Shown one piece after another: positions 36,000 through 45,495 of a DNA stretch of 64,000 nt (within the stretch, counting starts at the first letter, position 1; every line of letters begins with the position of its first letter). This stretch comes from Nostoc cf. commune SO-36. Its GTDB lineage: Bacteria > Cyanobacteriota > Cyanobacteriia > Cyanobacteriales > Nostocaceae. The position numbers were made by a program, and so were the translations under genes. Below the pieces are notes generated by a model. It saw nothing but the letters and a program-made list of their open reading frames with translations. It did no database searches and was not told where the DNA came from. The stretch is from positions 5,020,501 through 5,084,500 of the forward strand of contig NZ_AP025732.1 of the NCBI RefSeq assembly GCF_023734775.1. Direction: 5' to 3'.

Positions 36000-36683
36000 A
36001 TGAACTTCAATCAATATAAGGCTTTAACTTTCGATTGTTATGGAACCCTGATTGATTGGGAGAATGGTATCTTAGGAGTGCTAAAGCCACTTTTGCTGGC
36101 ACACAACACTAATTTGGATGACAATCAAATTCTAGAACTTTTTGCTGAATTTGAAGCAGAGTTGGAAAAAGGAGATTATATCAAATATCGGGAAGTTTTG
36201 AAGGGAGTAGTCCAGAAATTTGGTGAACGATTTGACTTTGAGCCAACTGGTGACGAACTAAATTTACTGGCTGATTCCATTCAAAATTGGTTGCCTTTCC
36301 CCGATACAGTTAAGGCACTGAGAGCTTTAAAGCAAAAGTTTAAGCTGGTAATTATCTCAAATGTAGATGACGATCTCTTTGCTTTCTCGGCAAAGCACTT
36401 GCAGGTAGAATTTGACCAGATAATCACAGCAGAACAGGCAAAAAGCTACAAACCCTCTTTAAACAACTTTAGACTGGCTATTGAGAGAATTGATTTGCCG
36501 CTAGAGCAGATACTACACGTTGCTGCTAGTGTGTATCACGATATTGCTACAGCCAAGTCTTTGGGACTATCAACAGTCTGGGTAAACCGTCGAGGAAATC
36601 ACAAAGGAGAATCAGCAGTAAGTCAGCCTGATTTAGAAGTGCCTGATTTGAAAACTCTGGCTGTTTTGAGTTCACCGAATTGA
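36000..36683 (+). CDS. HAD-superfamily hydrolase, haloacid dehalogenase type II-like
   Basis: About 227 residues from ATG 36000 (MNFNQYKALTFDCYGTLIDW); an upstream ATG at 35976 is less likely. HAD motif I FDCYGTLIDW with the nucleophile Asp, motif II VIISNVDDD, motif III Lys in KSYKPSLNNF, and motif IV HVAASVYHDIATAKSLG. The lid is alpha-helical (C1 cap), as in 2-haloacid dehalogenases and related phosphatases. Divergent from the ThDP gene across 119 bp. Substrate unknown. Confidence 0.85.
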   Translation: MNFNQYKALTFDCYGTLIDWENGILGVLKPLLLAHNTNLDDNQILELFAEFEAELEKGDYIKYREVLKGVVQKFGERFDFEPTGDELNLLADSIQNWLPFPDTVKALRALKQKFKLVIISNVDDDLFAFSAKHLQVEFDQIITAEQAKSYKPSLNNFRLAIERIDLPLEQILHVAASVYHDIATAKSLGLSTVWVNRRGNHKGESAVSQPDLEVPDLKTLAVLSSPN

Positions 36684-36975
36684 AGAAGAATTCAGAAGCC
36701 AGAATGGGCTAAACGCCCCGCTACCGCTAACAGGAGTCAGAATCAATGAGTGGGGGATTCAGACCCGCCACTCATTGACTCATTGTAGACCACCAAATTT
36801 TCAATTTGGTGGGGGTCTTAAACCCATTTATTCAGACGCGACTCGAAAATACTCGCTAACGCTACGCTATCGAGTACTCGCTCTAAGCGAAGCATCCCGA
36901 AGGGTATACGCTGCGCTATCCGCCAGTCGCGCAGAATTCATTCTGAATTCTGGCTCCTGACTCCTGAATTCTGTT
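36680..36975. repeat. Mosaic inverted-repeat element, copy 2
   Basis: Same ends as the element at 14757-14931: it starts TGAAGAAGAATTCAGAAG, contains GGATTCAGACC, ATTGTAGAC and CTATCCGCCAGTC, and ends CTCCTGAATTCTGTTT. Copy 2 is longer, with extra modules (GGGCTAAACGCCCC, a CACCAAATTTTCAATTTGGTG hairpin, and a CTCGCTAACGCTACGCTATCGAG-like palindromic stretch). No coding sequence; short frames inside are artefacts. Confidence 0.8.
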
Positions 36976-37166
36976 TGATAATACTGGGCAATAAGTGCTG
37001 AGTGTCCAACACTGTTTCGATGAGGATTTGTTGTTACAAATGAAATAGGGATTGCAACATACATTGATTCTGCCTTAATCTGGAAAAACTACTACGCCAG
37101 TTTGACGGCACACTTGCCCTTCTGCCGATAAACTTGTTCAATAAAACACTTTGATAGCCTAAAACG

Positions 37167-38036
37167 ATGAAAGCATCTGCTAATTTCGACTTTGAAGACG
37201 AGAAATTCAATGCACCGCCTTCTCAAGTCATACCCTGGTGTCAGATGATTAATCCTCGGTATGGCACAGATGGGATACAATCACACGGTTTGGCAATTAA
37301 GCTAGATAATGCTAATGCCGTCGGCTTTGTGCCGGATGATAATTGGCAGCAAGTGGAGCATGAATTTACCTCTGGAGTCGAAACAGTCTTTATTACCCCT
37401 ACTCCACGCTTGGTTATAGTGCGTCGGGGGCCATTGTCTGTTAAAGACCGGGAAAGTGGTCTTAAACTTGGTACGCTCAAAGAGAATTATGATGCTTTTT
37501 TAGCCGACAAACTTAAATTTAAAACCTTTACTCGCTATCTAATTTTTATAGTGGGTGAAAATCAAAAGTTTTTACATGAATCACCACTACAACTAACACT
37601 TAATGGTGCTGCCGGAGCGAGTTTCAGCAAAACCTACTGCGAATATCAACAAGGCAAAGTAGCTAGTGGATTTGTCGCTGAACTAGAAAAAACTTATGCT
37701 ATTTACCGCAAGCAACCTTTGACACCAAAAGGGCCATTGTTCCACGCTCACGGGATTTTTTGCCCGATTATTGAGTGTGAAGAAAGAGGGATTGAACCAA
37801 ATACAGTTCTGGTAGCTTCAACCGTAGACTATAAACATCCCACAGTAGGGACTTTAACGCAATATTTAATTGCTTCCGATTCTCTTGAGTCTGCAATGAT
37901 TTGCAAGACTTTTGAAGAATACAAAGATTTTGGCAAGGAACCTGTAAAATCAGAAACGCCTAAATTGGCAATGGCAGGAGTTTCCAACTCTTACGTTTAT
38001 GCTGATGAAGATGATTTTGCTTATCCACCGTATTAG
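37167..38036 (+). CDS. DUF5895 protein
   Basis: 289 residues, cyanobacterial DUF5895 family of unknown function: N-terminal FDDEKFNAPPSQVIPWCQMINP-like block, RLVIVRRGPL, an internal FHAHGIFCPIIECEERGIEPN, and an acidic C terminus (YADEDDFAYPPY). No signal peptide, no membrane segment. Some relatives lie in mobile or plasmid contexts; here it sits between the repeat element and mltA. No function assigned. Confidence 0.7.
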   Translation: MKASANFDFEDEKFNAPPSQVIPWCQMINPRYGTDGIQSHGLAIKLDNANAVGFVPDDNWQQVEHEFTSGVETVFITPTPRLVIVRRGPLSVKDRESGLKLGTLKENYDAFLADKLKFKTFTRYLIFIVGENQKFLHESPLQLTLNGAAGASFSKTYCEYQQGKVASGFVAELEKTYAIYRKQPLTPKGPLFHAHGIFCPIIECEERGIEPNTVLVASTVDYKHPTVGTLTQYLIASDSLESAMICKTFEEYKDFGKEPVKSETPKLAMAGVSNSYVYADEDDFAYPPY

Positions 38037-38069
38037 TTGGGATTGGGTACTAAAAATTTTAGATTTTAG

Positions 38070-38124
38070 ATTTTGGATTTTAGATTGAAATTTAATCCAA
38101 AATTGAAAATCTAAAATCCAAAAT
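38070..38124. terminator. Bidirectional hairpin between DUF5895 gene and mltA
   Basis: ATTTTGGATTTTAGATT (38070-38086) and its exact reverse complement at 38108-38124 form a 17-bp stem with a 21-nt loop, between convergent stops at 38036 and 38134. T- and A-rich ends on both sides fit a two-way terminator. The same word is also a widespread intergenic repeat in Nostoc-type genomes. Confidence 0.6.
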
Positions 38125-38133
38125 TTAATTGCC

Positions 38134-39363
38134 CTATTCCTTAAGCAGCAAATAATATAGTGAACCATTACCACCTGTGATGCCAGCGCGATCGCCTGCT
38201 AGTTTACCAGACCCCATGAAATAATCCACCCGGCCCGGGCCTTTGATGGCGCTTCCTGTGTCTTGATCAAGCACAAAGCGGCTGACAGTACGCCTCTCTA
38301 GTTTGCCACCACTGGCAGGATAGGGAAATGAGTTATAAATCAGCGCTAGCGCTCCCGGTGGCATGAGAGACTTATCTGTAGCAATGGAACGTTCTGCTGT
38401 TACTGGCACATGAATACTACCAGTAGCTGGTCTACCGCTTGTTTCTTGGAAGAAAATAAATCGTTCCCAGCGTGGCAGATAATTGCTCAACTCTTGCGGC
38501 TTTCCCCGGAAATAACTAATTAGACGTGGCATTGTCAATCCTGCTAGTGGAAGTTTGCCATCTTTCGCTAGTTCTTTACCGATACTAGTCCAGGGGTAAT
38601 CAGTTCCACCTGCGTAGCCAACTGATGTTGTTTTGCCATTAGTTAATTTGATTTGGGCAGAACCTTGGATATGTACCATGTATGCGTCTAAGCGATCGCG
38701 GAACCAAAGCAGTTCTAAACCGCGCAATTTGCTCTTATTCCCTTGTAAACCATCCTTCCCTTCCAAATCAATTCGTTTTGGGTGGGGTTTTGACCATTGG
38801 CTGAAATCAGGTGGTAGCCGATAAAGAGGATATTTATATATTGCAGTTCTGACACGGCTAGCGGTGTAAACAGGTTCGTAGTAAGCAGTGAACTTAACAG
38901 TACCGTTACCATCGTTGCCTACAGACTGGTAAAAGATAAACTCTCGGCGGACAGCCGCTTGTAATTGCGCTGCTGACTTAGAACTGAGAACCAGTTGGCG
39001 GAAACGTAGCAAACTCCGACGGACGCGATCAAGGGTAATTTCCTTCATCGGATAATTTTGATATGCTGCGATCGCCTCTTTTTTTGTTAGATAAAGCAGA
39101 CTGTTATCAATGGAAGCCAACAGCGCCTTGCGATCGCCTCTTTTACCCCTTTGATCCCAAATTTGGTCATCCCATCCCAAACAATTCTGCTGAAGCGTAC
39201 AATCGCTGCCGATAGCGATTGGTCTTAGCGGTGGCGTTATCTCAGGAGTAGTCGGTATTGGCAGGGGCAGTAAAATAGGAACCTGAGCAACAGCCGACCA
39301 AATAGGATTTACAACGGCAATTCCCAGACTTAAGGAAAGCAAAGCAAGGGTTTTTCTCATCAT
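38134..39363 (-). CDS. mltA: Membrane-bound lytic murein transglycosylase A
   Basis: 409 residues. Signal peptide (LALLSLSLGIAVVNPIWSAVAQ), then the MltA double-psi barrel: FTAYYEPVYTASRV, GLELLWFRDRLDAYMVHIQGSAQIKL (barrel and substrate groove), FIFFQETSGRPATGSIHVPVTAERSIATDKSLMPPGALALI, and the C-terminal VLDQDTGSAIKGPGRVDYFMGSG carrying the catalytic Asp region. It cleaves peptidoglycan to anhydromuropeptides. Its ATG directly follows the stop of the upstream gene, so coupling is likely. Intact. Confidence 0.93.
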   Translation of the reverse strand: MMRKTLALLSLSLGIAVVNPIWSAVAQVPILLPLPIPTTPEITPPLRPIAIGSDCTLQQNCLGWDDQIWDQRGKRGDRKALLASIDNSLLYLTKKEAIAAYQNYPMKEITLDRVRRSLLRFRQLVLSSKSAAQLQAAVRREFIFYQSVGNDGNGTVKFTAYYEPVYTASRVRTAIYKYPLYRLPPDFSQWSKPHPKRIDLEGKDGLQGNKSKLRGLELLWFRDRLDAYMVHIQGSAQIKLTNGKTTSVGYAGGTDYPWTSIGKELAKDGKLPLAGLTMPRLISYFRGKPQELSNYLPRWERFIFFQETSGRPATGSIHVPVTAERSIATDKSLMPPGALALIYNSFPYPASGGKLERRTVSRFVLDQDTGSAIKGPGRVDYFMGSGKLAGDRAGITGGNGSLYYLLLKE

Positions 39364-39618
39364 TTAGTTGAATCTTTCAACACTGGAACTAAAAACGGGT
39401 TCTACTCGGATTGCCACGATCCGAGAAGGGCGTATCACCATATATTCCCCTTGAATATTTTTGATCGGCACGCTAATAAAGTCATTAGAAGCAGATTTTG
39501 GCACAAGTTCGCTACTATACCACTTCTGAAACTCTTGAATAGTAGGAAAACGTACTTCTTCTCGGTGGCCGCTTTCCAATAGGAGGTATACGGCATATTC
39601 ATTTGGAGTTCTAGCCAT
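39364..39618 (-). CDS. Conserved small hypothetical upstream of mltA
   Basis: About 84 residues from ATG 39618 (MARTPNEYAVYLLLESG). Beta-rich: EYAVYLLLESGHREEVRFPTIQEFQKWYSSEL, then ISVPIKNIQGEYMVIRPSRIVAIRVEP, a possible small barrel. The stop abuts the mltA start with no gap. I have no family for it; adjacency to mltA is likely conserved in cyanobacteria but cannot be checked here. Confidence 0.6.
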   Translation of the reverse strand: MARTPNEYAVYLLLESGHREEVRFPTIQEFQKWYSSELVPKSASNDFISVPIKNIQGEYMVIRPSRIVAIRVEPVFSSSVERFN

Positions 39619-40195
39619 GAGGTTGAATCCTTTAAAAAACATTCAACCCATTGTTAACCACGTAACCCCCGAATGAAAAGGGTAAGCATACGGGAGGTGG
39701 GGAAGAGGCACGGGAAGAATAACTCCAATGCCCAATAACTCTTCACTCTAGACGACTAATCCTTTAACCAGTTCCTTAAAAAGTACAAATTTACTTTAGG
39801 GCTTGCTGAAATTAAATTATCCAATTTTAGAGCAAAGATGATGATCAGATTCTTCCTCACCTGCTTCCTCTGCTCGCCCTGCTTACACAGCGATGGGACA
39901 TTTTTTAGTTGGAAGTCTCTTATACCAATTCTTTATGAAGCTGCATAGAATTCGATCCCCCCTAGCCCCCCTAAAAAAGCTATGGTGTACACACAAGTAC
40001 TATCTGAAAGGGTTTCAGGCGTTATAGACCCCTTAAATTGTCATTACGAGCGCAGTGATAACGGAGCGTTCGCGTCAGCGTCTCGTAGAGAAGTAATCAC
40101 ATAATCCCGTGAGTTTTTGCGATGCATAACTCTCCAATTAACCTCTGATAAGTCATTGTCATTGTTGAACAACAGTTATTTAGAAGGCGAAAATT
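39619..40195. other. Intergenic, repeats only
   Basis: 577 bp without a credible gene. It contains pyrimidine tracts (CCTCACCTGCTTCC type), the run CCCCCCTAGCCCCCCTAAAAAAG near 39958, and a repeat-like stretch at 40037-40095 (CATTACGAGCGCAG...GTCTCGTAGAGAAG) that resembles the dispersed palindromes seen at 5433. The region holds divergent promoters for the flanking genes. Confidence 0.45.
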
Positions 40196-40519
40196 ATGAA
40201 ACTTTACTATCGTGGTCTGAGCTATGAATATGGCCCCAACAAAGTTGGCAGTAAAAAAACACAGCAGCCGTTTCGACCAACTCCTCAAATCGGGCCTGCT
40301 TATAATCTGATGTACCGTGGCATTAACTATTGTGTTGATCCAAATTCCAAATCAGCGGAAACTCCTCTAGCACCAGTAGCCCATAAATTGAGCTTTAGGG
40401 GAATCACCTATTTTGTAAATAAAACTCCACTAGGAGAAGTTAGCATAGTCTCTCAACCAGCAACTACTTTAAAAGTTGAGGCACTGCCGATTTCTAAGGA
40501 ATTAAGGCTTGAACAATAA
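40196..40519 (+). CDS. Two-repeat DUF4278 protein
   Basis: 107 residues with three related segments: MKLYYRGLSYEYGPN, NLMYRGINYCVDPN and KLSFRGITYFVNKT. The YRGxxY pattern defines DUF4278, a short domain nearly confined to cyanobacteria. GAAGG lies ahead of the ATG as ribosome-binding site. Soluble, no signal. Function unknown; some family members respond to light or stress. Confidence 0.8.
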   Translation: MKLYYRGLSYEYGPNKVGSKKTQQPFRPTPQIGPAYNLMYRGINYCVDPNSKSAETPLAPVAHKLSFRGITYFVNKTPLGEVSIVSQPATTLKVEALPISKELRLEQ

Positions 40520-40655
40520 TATTGCTGCAAGCCGATTTGGAGTCTAGGAGTCATAAACTTGTAGTAAAATCCTCAAAAACCTTGAAATTTAAGCACTACC
40601 TAGCTACTTCTAAAGTCTAAGAACAAAAATCAAAATCTTAAATCCCTCGTTGTGA

Positions 40656-41894
40656 TTATTTCACATCGGTGACACGCCAGCTAAGTTTCAAATTAACCCA
40701 GAAATTCCAGATCGTAGCAACTGCGATCGCTATCAACTTAGCTAAATACTGATTTATCCCCAAGACATTATAGAGAAAGTTGATTATTAGAGCTTGTAAT
40801 ATAACTCCTGCTAAACAGATAGCACTGAACTTCAAGAATCGCTTGAAACGTTGATGCGGATTACGTTGCCTCTGAGAAATATCACCAAAAGTCCATAAAT
40901 CATTCCATAAGAAATTATTTATGATTGCCACTCCGGCCGAAAGAATCGTACTACGAGTTAAACCTAAGTTAATCACAGTACGCAGCAAGTGAAACACCGT
41001 TAGATCCACAAATACTCCACTAAAGCCAACCAACCCAAACCGGAAGAATCGACCAACGGGGAAATTGACATTTCTCCTCAATTGTCCTACTCTCCCTGTA
41101 GAAAGTCGCAATCGCACTAAGTGGTGGATGTAATCTATGTATTGCTTCCATGTCACTTTACTCTCGCCCTCTTTACGTTCACGAAACACGTACCCAACCT
41201 CAGCAACTTGGTCTACCTTTCCCCGCCCAATTACTTCTAGGAGAATTTTGTATCCTACAGGATTGAGTGTTGCATTGGCGATCGCACTCCGGCGCACCAT
41301 AAAATAACCACTCATGGGGTCGGAAACTCTGCCCACTACCCCCGGTAAAATCACCAAGCCTAACATCTGAGCGCCACGAGACAACAAACGTCTAACAACA
41401 CTCCAGCTACTGACACCACCTCCGTCCACATGGCGGCTGGCTACTGCCAAATCTGCTCCCTGCTCAACGCTACGCAACAGCTGCGTCAGCACCTCTGGTG
41501 GATGCTGTAAATCTCCATCAATCACCCCCAACACGTTCCCCGTAGCTGCTTGCCACCCACGAATCACTGCTGAAGATAGCCCGCGTTCCTGTTGGCGACG
41601 CATCACCCGCAACTGTGGGTATTCTGTCATCAAGGATTGTGCTATCTCCCAAGTTCGGTCTGGGCTATCATCGTCTACCACTATTAGTTCATAGTTTCCT
41701 AGAATGGATTCATCTAGTAACTGACTCAATATGCTGACTACATTTTTGATGTTGTCACGCTCTTTATAAGTAGGAATTACTAGAGATAGATAGATAGATT
41801 CAGCACTTGTACTTGTATCATTAGGAGGCAACTCTGAAATCTTGAGTAGCCCAGTTGGTACTGTTAACAGTGAGCTGGATGAGTTTGTCTTCAT
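40656..41894 (-). CDS. DPM1-like GT2 glycosyltransferase with GtrA domain
   Basis: 412 residues. GT2 N-terminal domain: SLVIPTYKERDNI, YELIVVDDDSPDRTW (DDD metal/nucleotide site), NVLGVIDGDLQHPPEVL (DxD), then MSGYFMVRR and a linker. C-terminal GtrA domain with four hydrophobic helices (FFRFGLVGFSGVFVDLTVFHLLR, STILSAGVAIINNFLWNDLWTF and two more). Such fusions make or flip polyprenyl-phosphate sugars for envelope glycans. Substrate unknown. Intact. Confidence 0.9.
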   Translation of the reverse strand: MKTNSSSSLLTVPTGLLKISELPPNDTSTSAESIYLSLVIPTYKERDNIKNVVSILSQLLDESILGNYELIVVDDDSPDRTWEIAQSLMTEYPQLRVMRRQQERGLSSAVIRGWQAATGNVLGVIDGDLQHPPEVLTQLLRSVEQGADLAVASRHVDGGGVSSWSVVRRLLSRGAQMLGLVILPGVVGRVSDPMSGYFMVRRSAIANATLNPVGYKILLEVIGRGKVDQVAEVGYVFRERKEGESKVTWKQYIDYIHHLVRLRLSTGRVGQLRRNVNFPVGRFFRFGLVGFSGVFVDLTVFHLLRTVINLGLTRSTILSAGVAIINNFLWNDLWTFGDISQRQRNPHQRFKRFLKFSAICLAGVILQALIINFLYNVLGINQYLAKLIAIAVATIWNFWVNLKLSWRVTDVK

Positions 41895-42986
41895 GTTGCA
41901 AATTGCAGAACGAGGATGTGTAAAGTCTGTGGAACAGGAAGCTAAATATCTGCTGATTTTATTGGCTGAACTTAGTTACTCAAAATTTGAGTAGTACTTT
42001 TTTTACATTTACCTATTCTAAGAGTTTAGTAATTCCAGCAGTTCGATACCAGTATTTTCCCAAAATTAATATAAACTTTATATTTAGCAACTTATTTTTA
42101 TAGTATTGTTTTGTCCATTATATGTTTTTCTAAAAATCAACTGATCTCTAAGCTAAATAAATCAAAAACATATAAGTTTTAAAGCCTATTATGGTTTTTT
42201 AATATTGATAAGTATAATCTTAATTGAATATAAAATATCTTAAAATTTGGTAATGTATTTTTCTCTTGATAAATAAATTTATAAACAAAAGATTCTCTAA
42301 GGTAAAAATATTTTTCTGATATTGTTGTTAAATCTTGTAAGAATAAACAAAGAACAAATTTCAATTACATGAACTTGTTGTAACTATAAAAAAACTTACT
42401 TGTGGAGGTGATGAGTTTTGAATTAATCAAACACCACAATACAGTTAATAATTTAAATTAGAAACTCCAAATTAAAGATATTTTAAGATAGTAGGACTTA
42501 CGCACTGTACAAACGAATGATCTTGTGTATTAACGTAAATAGGTCGTTTCAGCCTTTTCCAAACCACCCTTTATTAGTTGCGATCGCAAAAAGATAGTTG
42601 AAAAATTTAGCTAAAAGCTTTGAAAAGCATACCTGTCATTTCGGCTTTTCTGTCAATGCGTAAGTCCTAGATAGAAAGAAGTGCCTGAAGCAGGTTAAGA
42701 GCGTTGGGGCAAGTTCAAAAAATTTAAATTTTGGCTGAAACCGAGGCTATGTCTAGCCGTACTGGTCTTAAACCCTTAAATTTATGATAAACTTAGCAAA
42801 AATTAACGAATTAAGGAATAAGTGTATATTAAGTAGATATTGTATTGTAAATATGTCAAAAGTAACACTATAAAATCCCCCATTAGGGCATTGTCAAAAA
42901 GAGAAAAGTTTTGTTTGTTATTAAAATGATGACGTAATTTTATTGCTTGATTTGGGTAAATGAACATCTAAAATACAGGTTAGATC
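41895..42986. other. 1.1-kb AT-rich intergenic region
   Basis: The longest gap in the window, extremely AT-rich from 42050 to 42420. It contains one MITE-like insertion at 42492-42669, described separately. No coding frame beyond a short AT-driven one near 42179-42364, which lacks any motif. The 300 bp before cbiM may contain metal- or B12-dependent control, but I see no cobalamin-riboswitch core. Confidence 0.5.
42492..42669. mobile_element. 178-bp MITE with 13-bp TIRs and 5-bp target duplication
   Basis: Terminal repeats TAGGACTTACGCA (42492-42504) and TGCGTAAGTCCTA (42657-42669) are exact reverse complements. They are flanked by a direct duplication of GATAG (42487-42491 and 42670-42674). 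There is no coding capacity. TIRs beginning TAGGACTTACGCA occur on several cyanobacterial transposons; movement in trans is likely. Confidence 0.9.
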
Positions 42987-43910
42987 ATGCATATTCCTGA
43001 TGGATTTGTTTCTGTTCCCGTGGCAGGCGCTACTGGTTTAGCAAGTGTGGCAGCACTATTTATTGCCTTCGGGCGATCGCAAGAGGCTTTTGGTACTCGT
43101 CGTGCGCCCATACTAGGGCTAACCACCGCTTTTATTTTTGCCGCCCAAATGATCAATTTTCCGGTAGCAGGAGGTACTAGTGGTCACTTGTTGGGGGGAA
43201 CCTTGGCTGCGGTCGTTTTGGGCAGTCCTTGGGCAGGAACATTGTGTATCGCCACAGTTTTAATTATTCAAGCTGTGCTATTTGCCGATGGTGGCATTAC
43301 AGCTTTGGGCGCAAACATTTTAAACATGGGAGTCATTGGTGTTTGGGTTGGCTGGGTTTTAACCGAAACCTTACAACGACTATTTGGAGGTTCAAAAGGA
43401 CGCTTACCCTTGGCTGCTGGTATCGCAGCGGGTGTAAGTGTAGTGGTGGCTGCGATCGCTTGTGCCATCGAATTAGCTCTCTCAGGAACTGCACCCATAG
43501 CCATAGTTTTACCAGCGATGACTGGTGTGCATATTTTGATTGGCGTTGGGGAAGGACTGATTACCGGAAGTGTGCTGACTTATCTGGCCACCGCCCGGCC
43601 AGATTTGTTACCAGGGGAACAGCACGAGTTTCGCGGCTGGTCAGTGCCTGTTGTCACCATTTTCTTGATTGCAGGAGTGCTATCACTCTTTGCCTCAGCA
43701 TGGCCTGATGGTTTGGAGAAAGTCGCCGAAAACACCGGCTTCATCGACTTAGCCGAGAAAGTACGGGTAATTGTGCCGACTCCCTTAGCTGACTATGGTA
43801 TTGAGGGTTTGGGGCTAATTGGCACTAGTATCGCTGGACTGCTGGGAGCTGGGGTTTGCTTTGCTGTGGCCTTTGGAATTGCTAAGGTAGTGAAACCGAA
43901 GAATGCTTAA
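42987..43910 (+). CDS. cbiM: Cobalt/nickel ECF substrate-specific component CbiM with PDGLE domain
   Basis: 307 residues. It starts MHIPDGF, the metal-binding N terminus of CbiM/NikM in which the His and N terminus bind the ion. It has seven or so membrane helices, including MINFPVAGGTSGHLLGGTLAA. The last 80 residues form a second module with SAWPDGLEKVAE (PDGLE, equivalent to CbiN/NikN) and a closing helix. Cobalt and nickel types cannot be told apart by eye. First gene of a three-gene operon; its end overlaps cbiQ by 8 bp. Confidence 0.92.
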   Translation: MHIPDGFVSVPVAGATGLASVAALFIAFGRSQEAFGTRRAPILGLTTAFIFAAQMINFPVAGGTSGHLLGGTLAAVVLGSPWAGTLCIATVLIIQAVLFADGGITALGANILNMGVIGVWVGWVLTETLQRLFGGSKGRLPLAAGIAAGVSVVVAAIACAIELALSGTAPIAIVLPAMTGVHILIGVGEGLITGSVLTYLATARPDLLPGEQHEFRGWSVPVVTIFLIAGVLSLFASAWPDGLEKVAENTGFIDLAEKVRVIVPTPLADYGIEGLGLIGTSIAGLLGAGVCFAVAFGIAKVVKPKNA

Positions 43911-44556
43911 ACTTTCCTTGCCGTTACGCTTGCAACTGTCTCTCGTAATTGTGGTGGGGGCAGCTTTATTAAAGCATCATGCTTGGTATGGACTAAGTGT
44001 ATATGCCGCGATCGCCCTTTTATGGGCTTGCTTCTTGCGTGTACCAATTCGCCAATTAGGAGGATTACTCGGTACAGAATTGATTTTTTTGTCATTGCTA
44101 GCATTGCCCTTGGGATGGGAACGAGCCAGTTTTTTGCTAGTTCGTTCGCTGGTTTGTCTGGTTACTATGAATAGTTTTTTGTTAACCTTACCGCCCCACA
44201 GTTTCGGCATCGCCCTCAAAAGCTTACCCGTACCAGCACCTTTAAAAGAAAACTTGTTGTTAGCTGGACAATATATGGAAATTTTGCTCTCAGAAGTAAC
44301 GCGGATGCGACGCAGCGCTCAATTACGCGGTCTGAATGGAACAGGGGGATGGTTGCGCTATGCCAGTGCTGCCATGATTGGAGCTTTGTATCTCCGTAGT
44401 CTAGATCGGGCAGAGCGAGTTTATGCGGCAATGGTAACTCGTGGTTACAACGGACAATTGCCCATAGATTCTAGCTTCAGACCAAAAGAACGTTTTGCCC
44501 TATTACTAGCTTGGGCGATCGCAGCTGTTGTTACCCTAACTTCTTACAAATATTGA
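43903..44556 (+). CDS. cbiQ: ECF transporter transmembrane protein CbiQ
   Basis: 217 residues, T component. Membrane helices at both ends and the conserved coupling motif in EVTRMRRSAQLRGLNG near 141-157 and DRAERVYAAMVTRGYNG near 172-188, the two Ala-Arg-Gly-type helices that engage the ATPase. Starts inside cbiM and is followed 12 bp later by cbiO. Confidence 0.92.
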   Translation: MLKLSLPLRLQLSLVIVVGAALLKHHAWYGLSVYAAIALLWACFLRVPIRQLGGLLGTELIFLSLLALPLGWERASFLLVRSLVCLVTMNSFLLTLPPHSFGIALKSLPVPAPLKENLLLAGQYMEILLSEVTRMRRSAQLRGLNGTGGWLRYASAAMIGALYLRSLDRAERVYAAMVTRGYNGQLPIDSSFRPKERFALLLAWAIAAVVTLTSYKY

Positions 44557-44567
44557 GTTTGTAAATT

Positions 44568-45332
44568 TTGAAATCATTAACTTCCAATCCCCAAACATCA
44601 ACCAGTAACCCCAACACAGCCGTGGTTGAGGTTGAAAACCTGGTGTATGCATATTCCCGCCAAGAGCCAGTATTACAAGAAATTTCTTTTACCTTGAAGA
44701 AAGGCGATCGCGTGGCATTGATGGGAGCAACAGGTTCTGGAAAAAGCACCTTGCTAGAGAACCTAATCGGCTTAAAACAACCGCAATCTGGGAAAATTGC
44801 CATTAGTGGCATTCCCGTAGAACCGCAAACTTGGCCCCAAGTGCGTCGTCAAATTGGCTTTAGCTTCCAAGATGCCAACGACCAACTATTTATGCCCACC
44901 ATCCTGGAAGATATTACTTTCGGCCCACGTAACTATGGGATGTCACCAGCAGAGGCTAGCGATCGCGCCCGACAATTATTAGCTGATTTTGGTCTAGAAG
45001 CCTATGCTAATCGTTCCGCCCACGAACTTTCTGGTGGACAAAGACGCCTAGCCGCTCTAGCCTCAATTTTAGCCCTAGAACCGACAATTCTAATTTTGGA
45101 TGAGCCAACTAACGGTCTTGATCCAGCATGGCGGCGACATTTGGCGCAGGTATTGTTAAAGTTACCCATACAGGTGATGTTAATTGCCTCTCATGACCTA
45201 CATTGGTTGGGCAGAGTTACGCAACGTGCGTTGGTACTGTCTGCTGGCCGCATTCAAATAGACAGCGATATTCAGCCACTTTTGCAAGATGGTGCGACTT
45301 TAGACCAGTTGGGTTTGCCGATAGATTGGTAA
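44568..45332 (+). CDS. cbiO: ECF transporter ATPase CbiO
   Basis: Up to 254 residues. Walker A GATGSGKSTLLE, Q-loop FSFQDANDQLFMP typical of CbiO, signature ELSGGQRRLAALA, Walker B TILILDEPTNGLD and H-loop ASHDLHWL. The start is uncertain: TTG 44568 opens the frame, but GTG 44622 (VVEVENLVYAY) would fit the family length better. Third gene of the metal-uptake operon. Confidence 0.92.
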   Translation: MKSLTSNPQTSTSNPNTAVVEVENLVYAYSRQEPVLQEISFTLKKGDRVALMGATGSGKSTLLENLIGLKQPQSGKIAISGIPVEPQTWPQVRRQIGFSFQDANDQLFMPTILEDITFGPRNYGMSPAEASDRARQLLADFGLEAYANRSAHELSGGQRRLAALASILALEPTILILDEPTNGLDPAWRRHLAQVLLKLPIQVMLIASHDLHWLGRVTQRALVLSAGRIQIDSDIQPLLQDGATLDQLGLPIDW

Positions 45333-45495
45333 TTCCACCAGATGAGGGGGCAGCGAGAGAATACAAACTTAGCTCTTTCTCCCTGCCCCCTGCCCCTGTG
45401 CCTCTTTCCAGCACCCCATGCCCTCTACCTTATTTACCTTTTTTGCTCGTAATATTGGATACGATATTCTGGGCTTTATTGCTGGTGGGGTGTTA

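Noticed and set aside
35976..36000. Earlier start for the HAD hydrolase
   Set aside because: The eight residues before MNFNQYKALTFD are not family-like; the internal ATG gives the usual spacing to motif I.
42687..42986. Cobalamin or nickel riboswitch upstream of cbiM
   Set aside because: I looked for the B12-box core and for paired stems and found none convincing.
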